64,000 nucleotides of DNA from Pelodera strongyloides (GCA_036852015.1 JAANDG010000439.1:61024-125023); one strand, 5' to 3'. Shown: positions 1-11,515, counted from the stretch's first letter. The notes: a model not told the origin generated them from the letters alone. Program-made: numbers and translations.

Positions 1-879
1 TTTGGAAATGGAATAATTTCGTGCGTTGTCATTGAAACAATGTGATTTTTTGCGTGAATGTTCGTTATACATTTTCTGAGGCGTTGCGAGAACCATGTTG
101 ATATTTTTACTGCTTGCTGAATAATGCTGTCGGAAAGCGAACATGCCGATCCAATTTTCGCGTCAGTTCATTTGCGAAACCGATTGGAACATACATTTCG
201 AAACTAAGTGACGCTTTAAAAACGGTTTAAAAATGTATTCCCTACCTATTGTCGTTCCATGCTACTTTGCAGAACGTTTACGAAAATTATGGCAAGAATT
301 CGCAATTTCATTCCCAAAATATGACGTTGTTTGATCATTTTTGTTGGTGATTCCGCAAGAAAATAGGAGATCTGATTCCATATTTCACCTTTTTTATTGA
401 TCATTTTTGTTTTATGGGGGCTGGTGTGAGGGGGTCCTCTTGGTTATTTCTCTCTCTAGCAAACTCTCTATTTATCTCTTCTCTCTCCCAGTTTTCTTTC
501 TCTAACTATCTTCCCTCTCTCTTTCTCTCTCCCTGTCGCGTGTCACATAAATAACACCTTTATCGATGAACACCACACCGACAATCTACCGTAGTCGTCG
601 TAAAGTCCGATAAAGGGGGAAAACAAAGGTGTATACAAATGGGAATCACTGAACAATACTGTACTTACTGTAGTTGCGCGAATTATGCGCATTGGAAATA
701 CTTGCCAGCGTTGTCAGCTTACTAACGTTGTATAAGAAACCCTTGGGATTTAGAAGATGATTGGGGAATAACCTTTTCACCAACTTAAACTTATAGCATG
801 ACTCATGTTGGTTTAGACGGGTAGATAAGACGTATAATTGATGGAACATCATTACTAAAATAACAAAAAGAAGGTAAGT

Positions 880-1410
880 TTTGACCGTAACTTGCAGTCT
901 CAATTATCCCCATTCTAATTTATAGTCATGGTTTTCTATGCTTGCCCAATCCTGGTCCAGCCACAGTTCTCCAACAGTTGTCTGACATGGTTTGAACATA
1001 GTTACAGTATATGCAGTATACAGTCTGTAGTATGTGTATGTTAACCAAGCACAGTTCGATAACTTAAAATTACTACCTTCTGGCATAGGTTTATTGCTTA
1101 CCACTGGAATAGCCTACCCACAATATTGTTCTCCAACAGTTGACGCTCATGTCAAGATGCATGTATTTACTTTTATTTAAATTAACAAACCGTACTAATC
1201 ATACATAATGGTACAAGCTAAAATCAAACGTTCTAGCTTCTAAACACCAGTTTGCTCCGCTTAGGCTAGCCACAATATTGTTCCAACAGTTAGTGTATAC
1301 TAACCATACACAGTACAAAAATTAAACAATTATCGTCTAGCCAAGCTTTATAGCTTACCCTCTCAACCACAATATTGTGCCATCAGTTGTCACTCATCAT
1401 GTCAAGAAGA
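880..1410. repeat. Degenerate tandem repeat, four copies
   Basis: Four spaced copies of a block around CCACAATATTGTTCCAACAGTT recur near 958, 1118, 1268 and 1368. Each is followed by a CTCATGTCAAGATGCA-like segment or preceded by TTATTGCTTACC-like sequence. The spacing is about 100-160 bp and the copies are diverged. It is noncoding as far as I can see. Confidence 0.55.
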
Positions 1411-2106
1411 TGCACGAATCGGTTTTGTTCTAGTGCTACGACGCGCCCAATAAACGTAAGATAATGGCGGTCTGTATTTGCAAGTGAAATGCAAATTACT
1501 GGGTGTCTCAGTGCGGAACAATACGGCTCCGACACCCCGTGTAATTGGCATGTCTATTGGATTTTTGGGAGCTTAGCCCTTAGCATCCGGAAGAGGCAAT
1601 TGGCAATTGCAAAGAAAGGTGATGAGATAATTAAGGCTTGAAGGAATGTTATTGGGATTAGAGATAAAGTGCCTATAATAGTTGAAAGGGTGAATTTGTA
1701 AAGAAATGACATAGATTGATTGAATGTTGCTGCGTTTGAGGATACACGTCACATAGCTGTTCACGGTTTATTGTTTCGTTTCGTAACTAATTGTATGGTA
1801 AGGTCTTGTCTAGAGCAATAAGAGTTATAAGAGGAATCTAACCAGAACGTAATGGCCCGTGGAATTTCTAATTTCTATGTTTTTTTCCTAGCAGATTCAC
1901 AATCTCAGCTATTATTGAGTGAATTAAATATATTCCCCTAAACCCGTAAGCGTTTACACAGTCATATATTGTCTGTGGATGTGAATCAAGCTAATTTCTT
2001 CGACAAACCATGCAGTTTTTCCTCCCCATATAGTTTTTCTACCCGTAGATTGATGAAGGGAGAACATATTTCTTCCAATGTTTTTATTCTCTCTCTGTTT
2101 TTCTCC

Positions 2107-2144
<38 letters not shown>

Positions 2145-3105
2145 CCCTCCCTTTGCTCACAGTTGTCGTATAAGACAGCAGTGGCCCCTAAAGATGAAAG
2201 GACACCGCCGTGGGGTAATATTTTAAACATTTTGACAAATAGTTGCGAAAGAGGCAAGAGAGGTCCAGGATTGATGCTGGACCGGTGCTCGCCTTGTCTA
2301 TACACTCATATATTGATACTTCAACAGGAACAATGAAGAAAACGAAATCGATAGTTAGGGAAGTATTGATTGACCAGTGGGGCATTGGAATCAATCGATT
2401 GCCTCACAAGCTATCAAAGGTGCTTTTGAAATAATTAAAGCGGTATGAAAGGTGGTTTCAAAATACATGCCCATGTGTTTAGTGGAAATCAATTTGCATA
2501 GAATACATGGGAATTCTGTCTTGCAAACTTTTCATCAGCAATCAACATGATCATATAGGTTTCAGTGGTAATGACAAAGCGAGGAGATGGTACGCTTCAG
2601 AATTATTATGTAACGGAGGGTATTATAAGCCAGAGTTACTGAATGCACGCAAATCCTCAAGTCTAGGTTTATTGCATAGCATCTTGTAGTATCTAACAAT
2701 TTTTTTGTCATAACTGAAAATGGACCAAATCGATTTCTGTCAGTGTCGCTACAATGCAACTCTTCAAGTGCTGAGCGAAATAAGCGAGGTGGTTTCGCCG
2801 CAGCAACCTCTTGCGCCATTGGTGCGCAGCGCAACCGCGGACATTCTTTGGTCGGATTGTTTGGTCTGTCGCCTCTAGTCGCTCCACATCTTCTTGTAGT
2901 GAAGAATTTTTTTTTAAATAAATTGTTCCTCAAACGAGATTTGAGGTTCAGAGGCTATTTGTCATCTTATCGGATATTACTGGGAGTAATGGATTCCGGC
3001 TACAGGAAATAGTTAATTCAGAACGCCTTGCAGAAGTCATATATAGAACGGTTAGTGACTGAGAGAGAGAGAGGGAGAGAGTGAGAGATAGAGGTAGAAT
3101 ATTGA

Positions 3106-3270
3106 ACTGAAATACCGGCCGGTTCTTGAAACGCATCGTGGACAGCTGTATTCTTACGTATTTATGCAAAGTTGCCCGAATTTAGATCAATCCATGTTCA
3201 TTTGCATAAGCTGCATAAGAATTCTGGTGTACTCGATGTGTTTCAAAAACCTGCCGGTATTTCACCTTAT
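3106..3270. mobile_element. Family A TIR element (AAAGCGAAATACCGGCCGG)
   Basis: A non-autonomous element of about 165-190 bp. Its consensus left end reads AAAGCGAAATACCGGCCGG followed by TTTTTGAAACGCATC, and its right end is the inverse. This copy runs from GAAATACCGGCCGGTTC to CTGCCGGTATTTCACC. The interior contains ATTCTTACGTATTTATGC and TGTTCATTTGCATAAGC, shared with the other copies. No protein is encoded. The flanking TA in most family members suggests Tc1/mariner-type insertion (inference). Confidence 0.7.
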
Positions 3271-4110
3271 TTCTATAACCTTCAGACATTTTCCAGTCCT
3301 GTGTTTGTAGATTCTTTATTGTAAAACAGAGTCTGATTGTAGAATGTTTCGGAGTAACCTCTGAGTAGGTTCGGAGTAGATTTCAGAGTGGTTTTGGTGC
3401 AGTTTTTCGGAGTAGCTATGCATTTGGGTTTACAACATCATCCTATGTATTCTATGCAAATTTCTCTGCCCCTATATCTATATGCCGGAAGAACTGCGTC
3501 ACCAAGTTTCCGATTCTAATTTATAACTTCAAAACAAGTTGCTCCGTCAAAACAACGAATGATAAACGAGAACAAGGTGGAAAAGGGAGCTATTATCGTT
3601 CATAATGACGAATTGCCTATTCTAAAGAGTGCTCCATGTATCTTGCAATACTTCAATTTTGTGCCCCATTTCTCACCCCCGGCCGGCAATATTTTGTATT
3701 TGTGCGGCTGCGGTGTGGCGTTTGGGACGACGCCACTGAAAGTACGTAAATCACCAGACAAAAGAGAGACACAAGCAGTGAACTGAGGAGAGAGCGGACA
3801 AGAGATCGGGGATAAACTAGAGACGCAGACATTGGAAATATCGATCGGGAATGGACATCATGATCATCCTAAATGATAAAGTGGCGCGCCTGGGCGCCCG
3901 CATGAGCCTGCAAGTCTACTACGGTGAACAGGTTCCGATCGCAAAAACTACAGTACACAAGGTGGCTTATGATAAACTGTCAGGGGTTATCTATGTATAT
4001 GATAGAGAAATATCTGAGATTGAGAATTTATGGCGGAAGTAGGAAGAAGAGCGGAAACTCTGAAGGGAATAACGAGTTCAACATAGGGGAATATGATCTT
4101 AGGAAGGAAG

Positions 4111-4293
4111 TTTTAAAGGAGTATAACATCCGTTTTTTGAAACGTGTTTTGGACAACAGAATTCCTATGTATTTATGGTAAGTGAGCTCGAATTGAGCTC
4201 GTTTTTTTGTTCTAATCGTACCCATTTGCATATGATGCAGAAGAATGCCGTAAGAAAAAATTCTTTTCAAAAACCGGGTGTTATGCCGTTTTA
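4111..4293. mobile_element. TIR element flanked by 20-bp direct repeats
   Basis: The ends are TTTTAAAGGAGTATAACATCC and the inverse GGTGTTATGCCGTTTTAA, with a GAAACGTGTTTTGGAC interior resembling families A and C. Immediately outside are direct repeats of 20 bp, ATATGATCTTAGGAAGGAAG at 4091-4110 and ATATAATCTTAGGAAGGAAG at 4294-4313, with 19 of 20 matching. That is longer than an ordinary target-site duplication. Confidence 0.6.
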
Positions 4294-5379
4294 ATATAAT
4301 CTTAGGAAGGAAGATCCTAAGATCAAATGATAATTTCCTCTCGATACTTTACGCACTACTCATTACAATCAGTATTGTCTAGTCTACACACCTTCACAAA
4401 AAATAATAACCACATTTGAAGGTAACGTTTTGAATAGGGTCGCAAGTAATATCTTTCTAAAATCAAACAAATGGTGCAACGCATGCTATTATAATGGTAC
4501 CAATCTAGTCTTCAAGTCAGCGGAGCACAGGCCTTCCTAGGCTCACGGCCAGTTTGTGAAACAGATTTTTATATGCAAATGGGGTATGATTACAATAAAA
4601 AAAGTTGGGGCTCAATTAGCATGAAAACAGAGGAACGCAGTGGCGAATCATACCATCATATGATTCACTACGGTTCAAAAAGCTCCTGTTATACTGCTTT
4701 AACGAAGAGGCATAGACCCAGTTTCTCTCCTAGAAATGACTGCCCTCCCTTTTCACCATTTCACCCCTTTTGTGTGCGTGTGTTGAAATAGAATATTGAT
4801 GTGTTTCACACGAGCACCCACACACAAGCAGGTGGCAAACTACAGTACGACCGAATAGGATGGGACAAATTTGCATTTTGTTCACTTTGACATTGTGTAT
4901 GGTAACGAGAGAGAGCGCGAGGGAGAGAGAGAAAGGGCGAGAAATCAATAAATCAATAATAGACGTTTCGTAGATCGTAAGCGTAAGTGTTTTCTAGGTA
5001 GGTAATTATAGAGTTGATTATTGATTGACCTTAATTTTTTTTAACATAAATATCGGAATCATTTCCGCCGAACTTTTTTTGCGAACACAGCGCTTGCGTG
5101 CAGGATAAAGCATTTGCAAATGATACACAAATAATCAAAAAGATATTGGCAAAAAGTTGAGCGGCTTGCAGATAGCTAAGGAGAGATTTAAAGATCAAGT
5201 AGAGAATAAAGAAATAATAGGCAATATTTTACCTGGAGAAGACGTAAACATGGAAAGGACAGAAAAATTAAGACGAAAATTAATTGTCGACTATTACAGT
5301 AGCAATTAAGAGAGTGAGACAACCTGAACACAACTACAGAGAACGAGACCTTTTTGACAGAACTATGACATTTTTTCAA

Positions 5380-5503
5380 GCGTCATGACACGTGGTTTTG
5401 GCAGTGTACTTTATTCTAACGTCTTCCATTGTGAGCCGCACCACCCATGCGCCCATGCGTCCACCACACTGTTCAAAACCACGTACCCTACGGCTTTGAA
5501 GTA
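5380..5503. mobile_element. Family C TIR element (ACACGTGGTTTT)
   Basis: Ends are TCATGACACGTGGTTTTGG and the inverse TTCAAAACCACGTACCCTACGGC. Family C elements have ends TTAAAGCGGTATGACACGTGG; this copy is diverged at its tips. It lies in the inferred Hox intron and has no coding content. Confidence 0.5.
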
Positions 5504-5569
5504 AACGATAGAACGTAAGCCAAAAGGAAGTGGTAGCCAATGAACAAATACGCGTAATCGATAATAAAT

Positions 5570-5632
5570 TAAATGGATAATCAGTAAATCAATAAATCAT
5601 TCAATAAATCAATAAATCAATAAATCGATACC
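5570..5632. repeat. AATAAATC short tandem repeat
   Basis: About six near-copies of the 8-mer AATAAATC lie directly 3' of the Hox hexapeptide exon donor on the minus strand. A shorter run of the same unit is at 4945-4965. Confidence 0.7.
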
Positions 5633-5635
5633 CAC

Positions 5636-5892
5636 CTGACATCTTCATCCATGGAAATACGGGTTGATTAAGTTGCGCTACCGTACGTTCCGATGGAAAT
5701 GAACTGCTCGTAGCTGATTGCAGGGGATTGTAGGCGAACCTGGATATGCAGATTGGAAATTTGCGGAACTTCGGCCTTGACTGGTCTTAAGCTGTTAGTG
5801 TTAGGCTCGGCCTTAGAACCACATATTCATTCAACTTATTCAGACATGAATGAAATGTGAATAACTACTACTTCATCTCTATCTCTCTCAAT

Positions 5893-5933
<41 letters not shown>

Positions 5934-7366
5934 TTCTCTCTCTGAACCGTAGCGAATATCTTTCCTGCTTTGGCTTTGTAATGGTACGACTGGAATTCTA
6001 GGGGGTGAACTTCTCTTACTAGACTTCGCACCCAATGATGTTGTCTAATTCTAAGTCCCCCATAGTGATAATATGTGCTAATGATAATTCTCCGGGGTGT
6101 CGTATTCATATAATAATTCCCCACGTTCCCTCCTTTATGTCTCCTTCTACCGCCAGCGTTATCGCTGTTGTAAATCGGGATGAAGCGAGGGTGCCCGCAC
6201 CACCGCTACAGCCAACCTACACCCGCGCAGGCCCGTAGCGGTCGTAAAACGGCAGATTAACAGCCCGTAATAAACAACACCCAGGGTTAGCAGTTAATAA
6301 GGGGGTTGGGACATTGACTGCGATAAGTGAATACATAAGAAGAAAATAGAAAGGGATAATTAATATTGGAAAGAAGCAGTTGAGGTTACGAGTATAAAGT
6401 TAGATTCACGTACATATTCTCGGCATGGCCACCAAAATTTGTGAGATTACGGCCTTCGTAGAATTAGATTTTTAGATTAAGCAAATCTTTATAATATGAA
6501 TATGGGCTTGACCGAAAATAACGCAGGTAGCTTTATTTACCACATAGTCCTAGGCAGCCAAGTACGCTTAAAATTATGCACCTAGGCAGCCTAGTACGCC
6601 ACAGTACTTTATACAACTAATAAATAAAAATCAATAAATTGAACCCACGGATTTGAGTTCTCGACCCATTGAGCGGCCAGCATATTCTTCATATTGTTCA
6701 CGTAGGTGTGATTGTAGATTAGAGGGTCGTAGATCTGCTGAACATATAAAAATAGATTGTTTTATATATAATTAATATGAAAAAGAAATTATAAGAAATC
6801 ATAGAAAATATAATTAATGATGTGAAAAAGCAAGAAAAGGTCAGTAGATATAGAAAACATGTCGTGATAACCTCAGGAAAAATGAGCTTTGAACCCTTGA
6901 GTATAGAAAAACTATCTATACTAATTGTAAGCGCAATAATGTTAAGTTAGAATATTAAGTTAGAAAAAGGTAGAGTTATGTTAGAATAATAGCAATAGTT
7001 GAATCAGATATTAGTTGCTCACCAAAAACTAATGGAAATTAAATAGAATGTGTTTTACTATGCGTATCTTAACCAATTTAAAAATTAGCGGAAAAGCAGA
7101 CATTGAACTATTTAATAAATTAAAATCTTTTATGGTATATACCATAAATATGGATTATTCAGGTAAATTAACAGAGAGATGCATAGAACGAGATCCAGGC
7201 AGACAGAAAGAGAGAGAAAGAGAGAGAGAGAGAGAGATAGGGAGACAGGGAGAGAAATAAGAAATAGAAATAAAATAATTCAAACCTTATTTTGCATTGT
7301 CGATGGCTGAGCCGCGGTTGTCCCAGCGTTCCAGTAGCCCTCTTCGCCGCCCCAGCTCGGATACAT
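5636..7366 (-). CDS. mab-5: Hox transcription factor, 5' exons (mab-5-like), partial: homeobox outside window
   Basis: A sequence-specific homeodomain transcription factor of the Hox class, acting in the nucleus in anterior-posterior patterning. Seen: exon 1 at 7286-7366 (27 codons, starts MYPSWGGEEGYW, acceptor TTTATTCCAG one base before the ATG, donor GTTTGA); exon 2 at 6645-6737 (31 codons, QIYDPLIYNHTYVNN, phase 0); exon 3 ending at 5636 with RTVAQLNQPVFPWMKMS and donor GTGGGT (phase 1). FPWMKM is the hexapeptide by which Hox proteins contact PBC/Exd cofactors; it normally lies just before the homeodomain, usually across an intron. No homeodomain codons are found on the minus strand between 5635 and 1, so that exon lies left of the window. 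The N-terminus resembles my recollection of C. elegans MAB-5. The join of exon 2 to exon 3 is unresolved: the FPWMKM frame (5738-5636) has its best acceptor at 5740, which needs an upstream phase-2 exon. A possible small exon at about 6415-6460 fits only by phase. The 72 bases at 5740-5811 are coding-like in another frame. Confidence 0.72.
5876..5942. repeat. CT/GA microsatellite
   Basis: An interrupted (CT)n tract, inside the Hox gene between exons 2 and 3. It is one of more than fifteen GA/CT tracts in the first 38 kb; others lie at about 2109-2138, 3059-3094, 7206-7240, 9377-9407, 9714-9840, 10026-10110, 18463-18540, 18945-19034, 20699-20735, 21237-21272, 21679-21760, 22255-22335, 27532-27590, 28545-28597, 36445-36525, 37302-37400 and 38055-38165. 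Confidence 0.9.
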
Positions 7367-8084
7367 TCTGGAATAAATAAATTAAAGCGGTATTGTGCGT
7401 GGTTTGTGAATGTAAATGTAAGTGACATTTACATTCACTCATCACCGAATAGACCACAACATTGACCACAATAGACAACATTTAGCGTAGAATATAAACC
7501 ACATGTCATACAGCTTTAATGATTCACACATAATTAAGATCATAATAGCATAACAATCGCAGCAAAAATGCTTTAGAAAAAAACAGAGAAATCCACTAAA
7601 TAGATCATCACCGAAAAAGAGGTCAAACATAAACAAAAACGCCGAAAAGGTGTTGACTAGAAAGAAAGCGTCTTATAAAGATAATAATGACGGCAATGGA
7701 TGACGTGAGTAGCTAGTTCACATGTAAAACAAATGAGACAGAATAAAAAACAATACAGACCAGGGTTAATAATAGTAATAATATAAATTTATTACGTACA
7801 GGTATATAGATATGAATAGGAGAATTGCTTTTCGTCGAGGTTATCCTAGACTGGCAAAGCCGAGAGTAAATTAGACAATCGTTACTGTGAATTTATCCGG
7901 GGCTAGTTGGACTTTTCCCGTTAGGTAAAATTGAGTGAGCTGCAAAATTTGTTTACTAACATAAGGTAATTATTTGTGTGAAAGAGGGGAACGACCATTT
8001 ACCGACTTTTTTTGGTGTCTCAGCCAGTTGTTCCTCCGTTCGTGATCTTGTGCAGTTCGAAGTATGAATTGAATTTTCTCGAAC

Positions 8085-8114
8085 CCTAAGCCTAAGCCTA
8101 AGCCTAAGCCTAAG
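8085..8114. repeat. Interstitial telomeric repeat (CCTAAG)5
   Basis: Five perfect head-to-tail copies of CCTAAG, the complement of the nematode telomere unit TTAGGC, about 720 bp upstream of the Hox start. Insertion during break repair or internal telomerase action is the usual explanation for short internal arrays (inference). Confidence 0.9.
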
Positions 8115-8329
8115 CTCCTATTGAGCACAACCGTCTATTATGGTAGCAAAGTGTACTCATAAAGAAAAGAATCTTGTCTTAATTCACAAACACAATAAGC
8201 AAACCAATGTTACTGCACCGAAATTAGGAGCCGTACAAGTTATTATGTTTTATGTATTAGCAGAAGCCAGTAACCCGATCATGGTATTATTTTCGTGAGT
8301 CACACATCTATATCTCATCGCTTGCTCTA

Positions 8330-8830
8330 AGATTTATTCTATCTAAATCCCTAGAAAAGACCGGTTTCTATTTGTATTTCCAATTATTATCTCGTTAATT
8401 ATCCGCACGCGCTCTTTTTATGGCGCCGTGTCTTAATCACTATCACAACAGCATTTGTTATTGCAAGCGAAGGCGCATTATTCTCTACTGCCGAGGCCAT
8501 TATCAATTAATAAATTGTGTTAATTGCATCATAAAACAATTAAAGTGGCGAGCGGGAGGGGTGTTAATGGCCGGGTGGCCTGGGCGCGCCCAGGCATACC
8601 GTGATACCCAGGAGGCGGGCCTACTGTGTGATGGGCGGGGCTAGGAGCACCGCCTACAGGCCCGGCAGCCAATCAGCACGCGAGGCGGTGAGCCTTTGAA
8701 GTTAAAGGGAAAAGACACCCGAGACAGCTGATGGCATCAAGCAGTTAATTTCAAAGACAAAGAAATTGACTTGCAGAATAATTACTGGGATAATTACATC
8801 ATTAATTGGGTTTGTTACAAAAATAGGGAG
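8330..8830. promoter_or_regulatory. Candidate Hox upstream regulatory block
   Basis: This block lies 1.0-1.5 kb upstream of the Hox ATG (minus strand). It has a cluster of homeodomain-type ATTA/TAAT cores (8385-8400, 8500-8545 and 8775-8815), followed by a GC-rich core with an 18-bp perfect palindrome at 8578-8595 (GCCTGGGCGCGCCCAGGC), a GC box (GGGCGGGGC, 8633-8641) and a CCAAT box (CCAATCAGC, about 8670). Unlike the surrounding DNA it contains no recognisable transposon ends. Regulatory function is inferred only from motif clustering and position. Confidence 0.35.
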
Positions 8831-9372
8831 CAAACGGCGTGGCGGGGGTAATTTAAAGTTTTGAGAATTGAGCTACTACCTGTTATAGTTTTCAGGCTTC
8901 AGTTTTCTCAATATTGTGATTTGTAAGGTAGGTAGCATAACTGTGGTATACTAAGTGACTCAGTTCGTAAGTGCTCTTAGCTTGTATTTTCTTAAAACTT
9001 AAACTAAAATTTCTACTATTATGTGATAATAAGCAATAAACTCGCTGACATCTACCTACAACGCTTCTTTTAGTTGTATGTATAACCAACAAAGCTTGAT
9101 GGAGCAAAACTTTAATAAAGTTAATAGTTTCTAAGTTTCTACACTAGTAAATTTGTAAAAAAAAAAAGCATAATAACTCTTGGGTAATCTTGGCCCCGCC
9201 CCCTTAGTCTGTCCACCAATCAGCGCACGAAGCGGCGTTTCTTTGATCTTTTGGTCAGATAGTTGCCCGTAAATTAGAAATTGCAGCGATGTCTGGCAGA
9301 AGCCGATAATCCGCGCACAACACCGCCAACCCGAGTTTGAGATAAACAGCGAGGGAGGAAGGAGAGGGTTTA

Positions 9373-9408
<36 letters not shown>

Positions 9409-10254
9409 AACAAAGAAATATTTAGGGAAGTTGGATCATTGCCAAAGAGTTGGATCATCTACTGGTATATTTAAAATGTAAGTTAGGATATCGCACCGAA
9501 GGAAATGGCCTTGTTATTAGCAATAAGTACAGACAACCTGGGCCTCCTACTGCACGCTAGGACACTTGCTCACTGTTTGATGTTTATTTTTATTTGGTAA
9601 GACTTGACTCTGCTCATTTTATTGTACTGGTACTAAAAACCATACAAGTTAATTTCGGTAAAAATTCTCGCCGATATGCTATTGTTGAATTGGTAGCATT
9701 GAGAGGAGGATGAGAAAGAGAGATAGAAAGGAAGACAGAGAGAGAGAGATAGGCGGTTGATAGAGAGAGAAGAGTAGAGAAGAGGAGAGAGAGAGAAGAG
9801 TAAGAGAAGAGAAGAGAGAGAGAGAAAGAGAGATATGAGAGGTATCTACATCTCGATGGGGTCATATTTTACCGAATACGGGGCGAAAACGATCAATTTC
9901 GTGAGAGAAATGGGCATGGTGTCGAATTAGAAAATCGAGACCAATTGCATTGAGAGGAGCACATTATTACACATTTCCCGATCGGGTGTTTTATGGGGTG
10001 GAATTTGGGATTAACTAAACTTTGGTTCTCTCTTTCTCTCTCTCTCTCTCTTTCTCTTTCTCTCGTGAGGTTTCTTTCTTTACTTCTCTCCCCCCCCCCT
10101 CTCTCTAGTCGAGTTTTCAATATACCGTCTATTCTTAGTATCTAACCCAATGATTGGTAAGACTACCGTGGGTTGTACTACGACTAACTACGAGACAACT
10201 TGCGGTTGTGGTGTAGGACTGCGTTGCTACGGGCTATTCGCGTGCTTCGGCATT

Positions 10255-10740
10255 TCTGAGATTTATGAGCAACATTTCTGACTTTTTTTCGGTAAAACCA
10301 CCCAGTGACGGAAACTTGAGTGGAAACCTAAATTGAAAACTTGGCTAAGTTGCTACTGGAAGTCGGTAGTACATTATTGTCGCTTTTTTTTAGTAGAATG
10401 GAGAGTGTCTTGAAACAAAAGTGTTCCAGAAAACCTTGGAGAGATACTCTGGTAGCCAACCTCGAAACCGTGGTTTTTTTCTTTATTTTGCAAAAAATAA
10501 CGACGCATAAGGTCCAATTGCCGAGCGTCTCGGCTCCTTCGGTGGTGCGCGGCGTAAAATTGGCACGAAATATCACGCGCCAAGAGAATGAGCGATCTTG
10601 CGTCTTTTGCGCCAAGTTTACACCGCGTCCCGCCGAAGAAAACTTGCTCAAGCTTTCTCAATTAAGGTTCCACCCAAGCTTCCGCCACCGGGTGGTCTTA
10701 CCGAAAAACACAGAAATCGCGGTTCGCCATGTTCTCGCCA
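10255..10740. mobile_element. TIR/foldback element, about 0.49 kb
   Basis: The left arm near 10287-10345 begins TTTTTTCGGTAAAACCACCC. The right arm near 10640-10712 is its inverse (GGGTGGTCTTACCGAAAAAC), with matching sequence continuing about 55 bp inward. The overlapping long frames on both strands (10341-10748 plus, 10328-10651 minus) are by-products of this structure. The exact outer ends are uncertain. Confidence 0.6.
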
Positions 10741-11209
10741 AATGCTAGTCAGTAAAATGGCTGCAACTTGGCGAGGGTGTGTCAAAGGTTGTTCAAGGCG
10801 CGCACCATTGAATTGCAAGTTTGACAGTTGAAGAAACTTACTTTCGCATATTTATTTAATTATGTGATGTTTCATACGGTGATTCTGCAAGTCGCTCTAA
10901 CGGGTGTTACAAATAAAAAAAAACTCGTAATGGAAGTCATATTTTGTACTTTTAAGTTATACCGATGTTCATGCTCTAATGAGATACTGTTGTCCATCTT
11001 ATTATATAAAGGAGAAGAGTTTGAAGACGGGTGATTTTATTGGTGATTACGACCACAACGAATTTTTCTACGTTTCAGACATTTGGTATAAGTAGGCCGC
11101 ATTTTTCCAAAGTAAGCGTTTTTCCTCCTAGCATAAATGTGGGGATATACTCTTCAGACATTTCATATAAATATGTGCTCGAAGGATCGTTTACATAGCC
11201 GGTTGTGTA

Positions 11210-11325
11210 GTCAGTATTGAAACGCTTTGTTATTAACGTAGGAATGTTCTTCATTCGTTTAACATTTATTACATAGAGAAAGAATACTAGTGGACAGATA
11301 CAAACCGTAAAAACGTATGTTCATT
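11210..11325. mobile_element. Family D element fragment (internal part)
   Basis: This matches the interior of the 446-bp family D elements: AATGTTCTTCATTCGTTTAACATT and ACAGATACAAACCGTAAAAACGT occur in the same order as at 27146-27215. Both long terminal repeats are missing. It abuts a family A end at about 11370-11420. Confidence 0.55.
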
Positions 11326-11515
11326 TGCATAATGGTATAAGTAGGCCGCATTTGCCGCTTAATAATGTTGGTGTACTCGATGTGTTTAAAAAAAACCGGC
11401 CGGTATTTCGCTTGAATGGGTTATCTACCTGGCATTTACATAGCTTCTACTAGTTTGCAAAAAGCTTTTTACTTGTATACATCAATCGATAGAGTCTTGT
11501 ATGGTGAATACGATA

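Larger units (their letters stand above)
1..5635 (-). other. Inferred long Hox intron (hexapeptide exon to homeobox), repeat-filled
   Basis: The hexapeptide exon ends at 5636 with a phase-1 donor and no homeodomain exon follows leftwards, so this stretch is most simply read as part of an intron more than 5.6 kb long. It holds a degenerate direct repeat (about 880-1410), CT/GA microsatellites (2109-2138 and 3059-3094), TIR elements (3106-3270, 4111-4293 and about 5380-5503) and an AATCAATA-type tandem tract (5570-5632). I see no convincing exon on either strand. The open frames around 2560-3012 and 3559-4042 lack splice signals and recognisable sequence. Confidence 0.5.

Noticed and set aside
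2450..2475. Plus-strand TGGTTTCAAAATAC resembling the WFQN of a homeodomain
   Set aside because: It is inside a family C-like transposon end and followed by unrelated codons. It is also on the wrong strand for the Hox gene.
10328..10748. Overlapping frames of 135 and 107 codons on opposite strands
   Set aside because: They are explained by the inverted-repeat element at 10255-10740.
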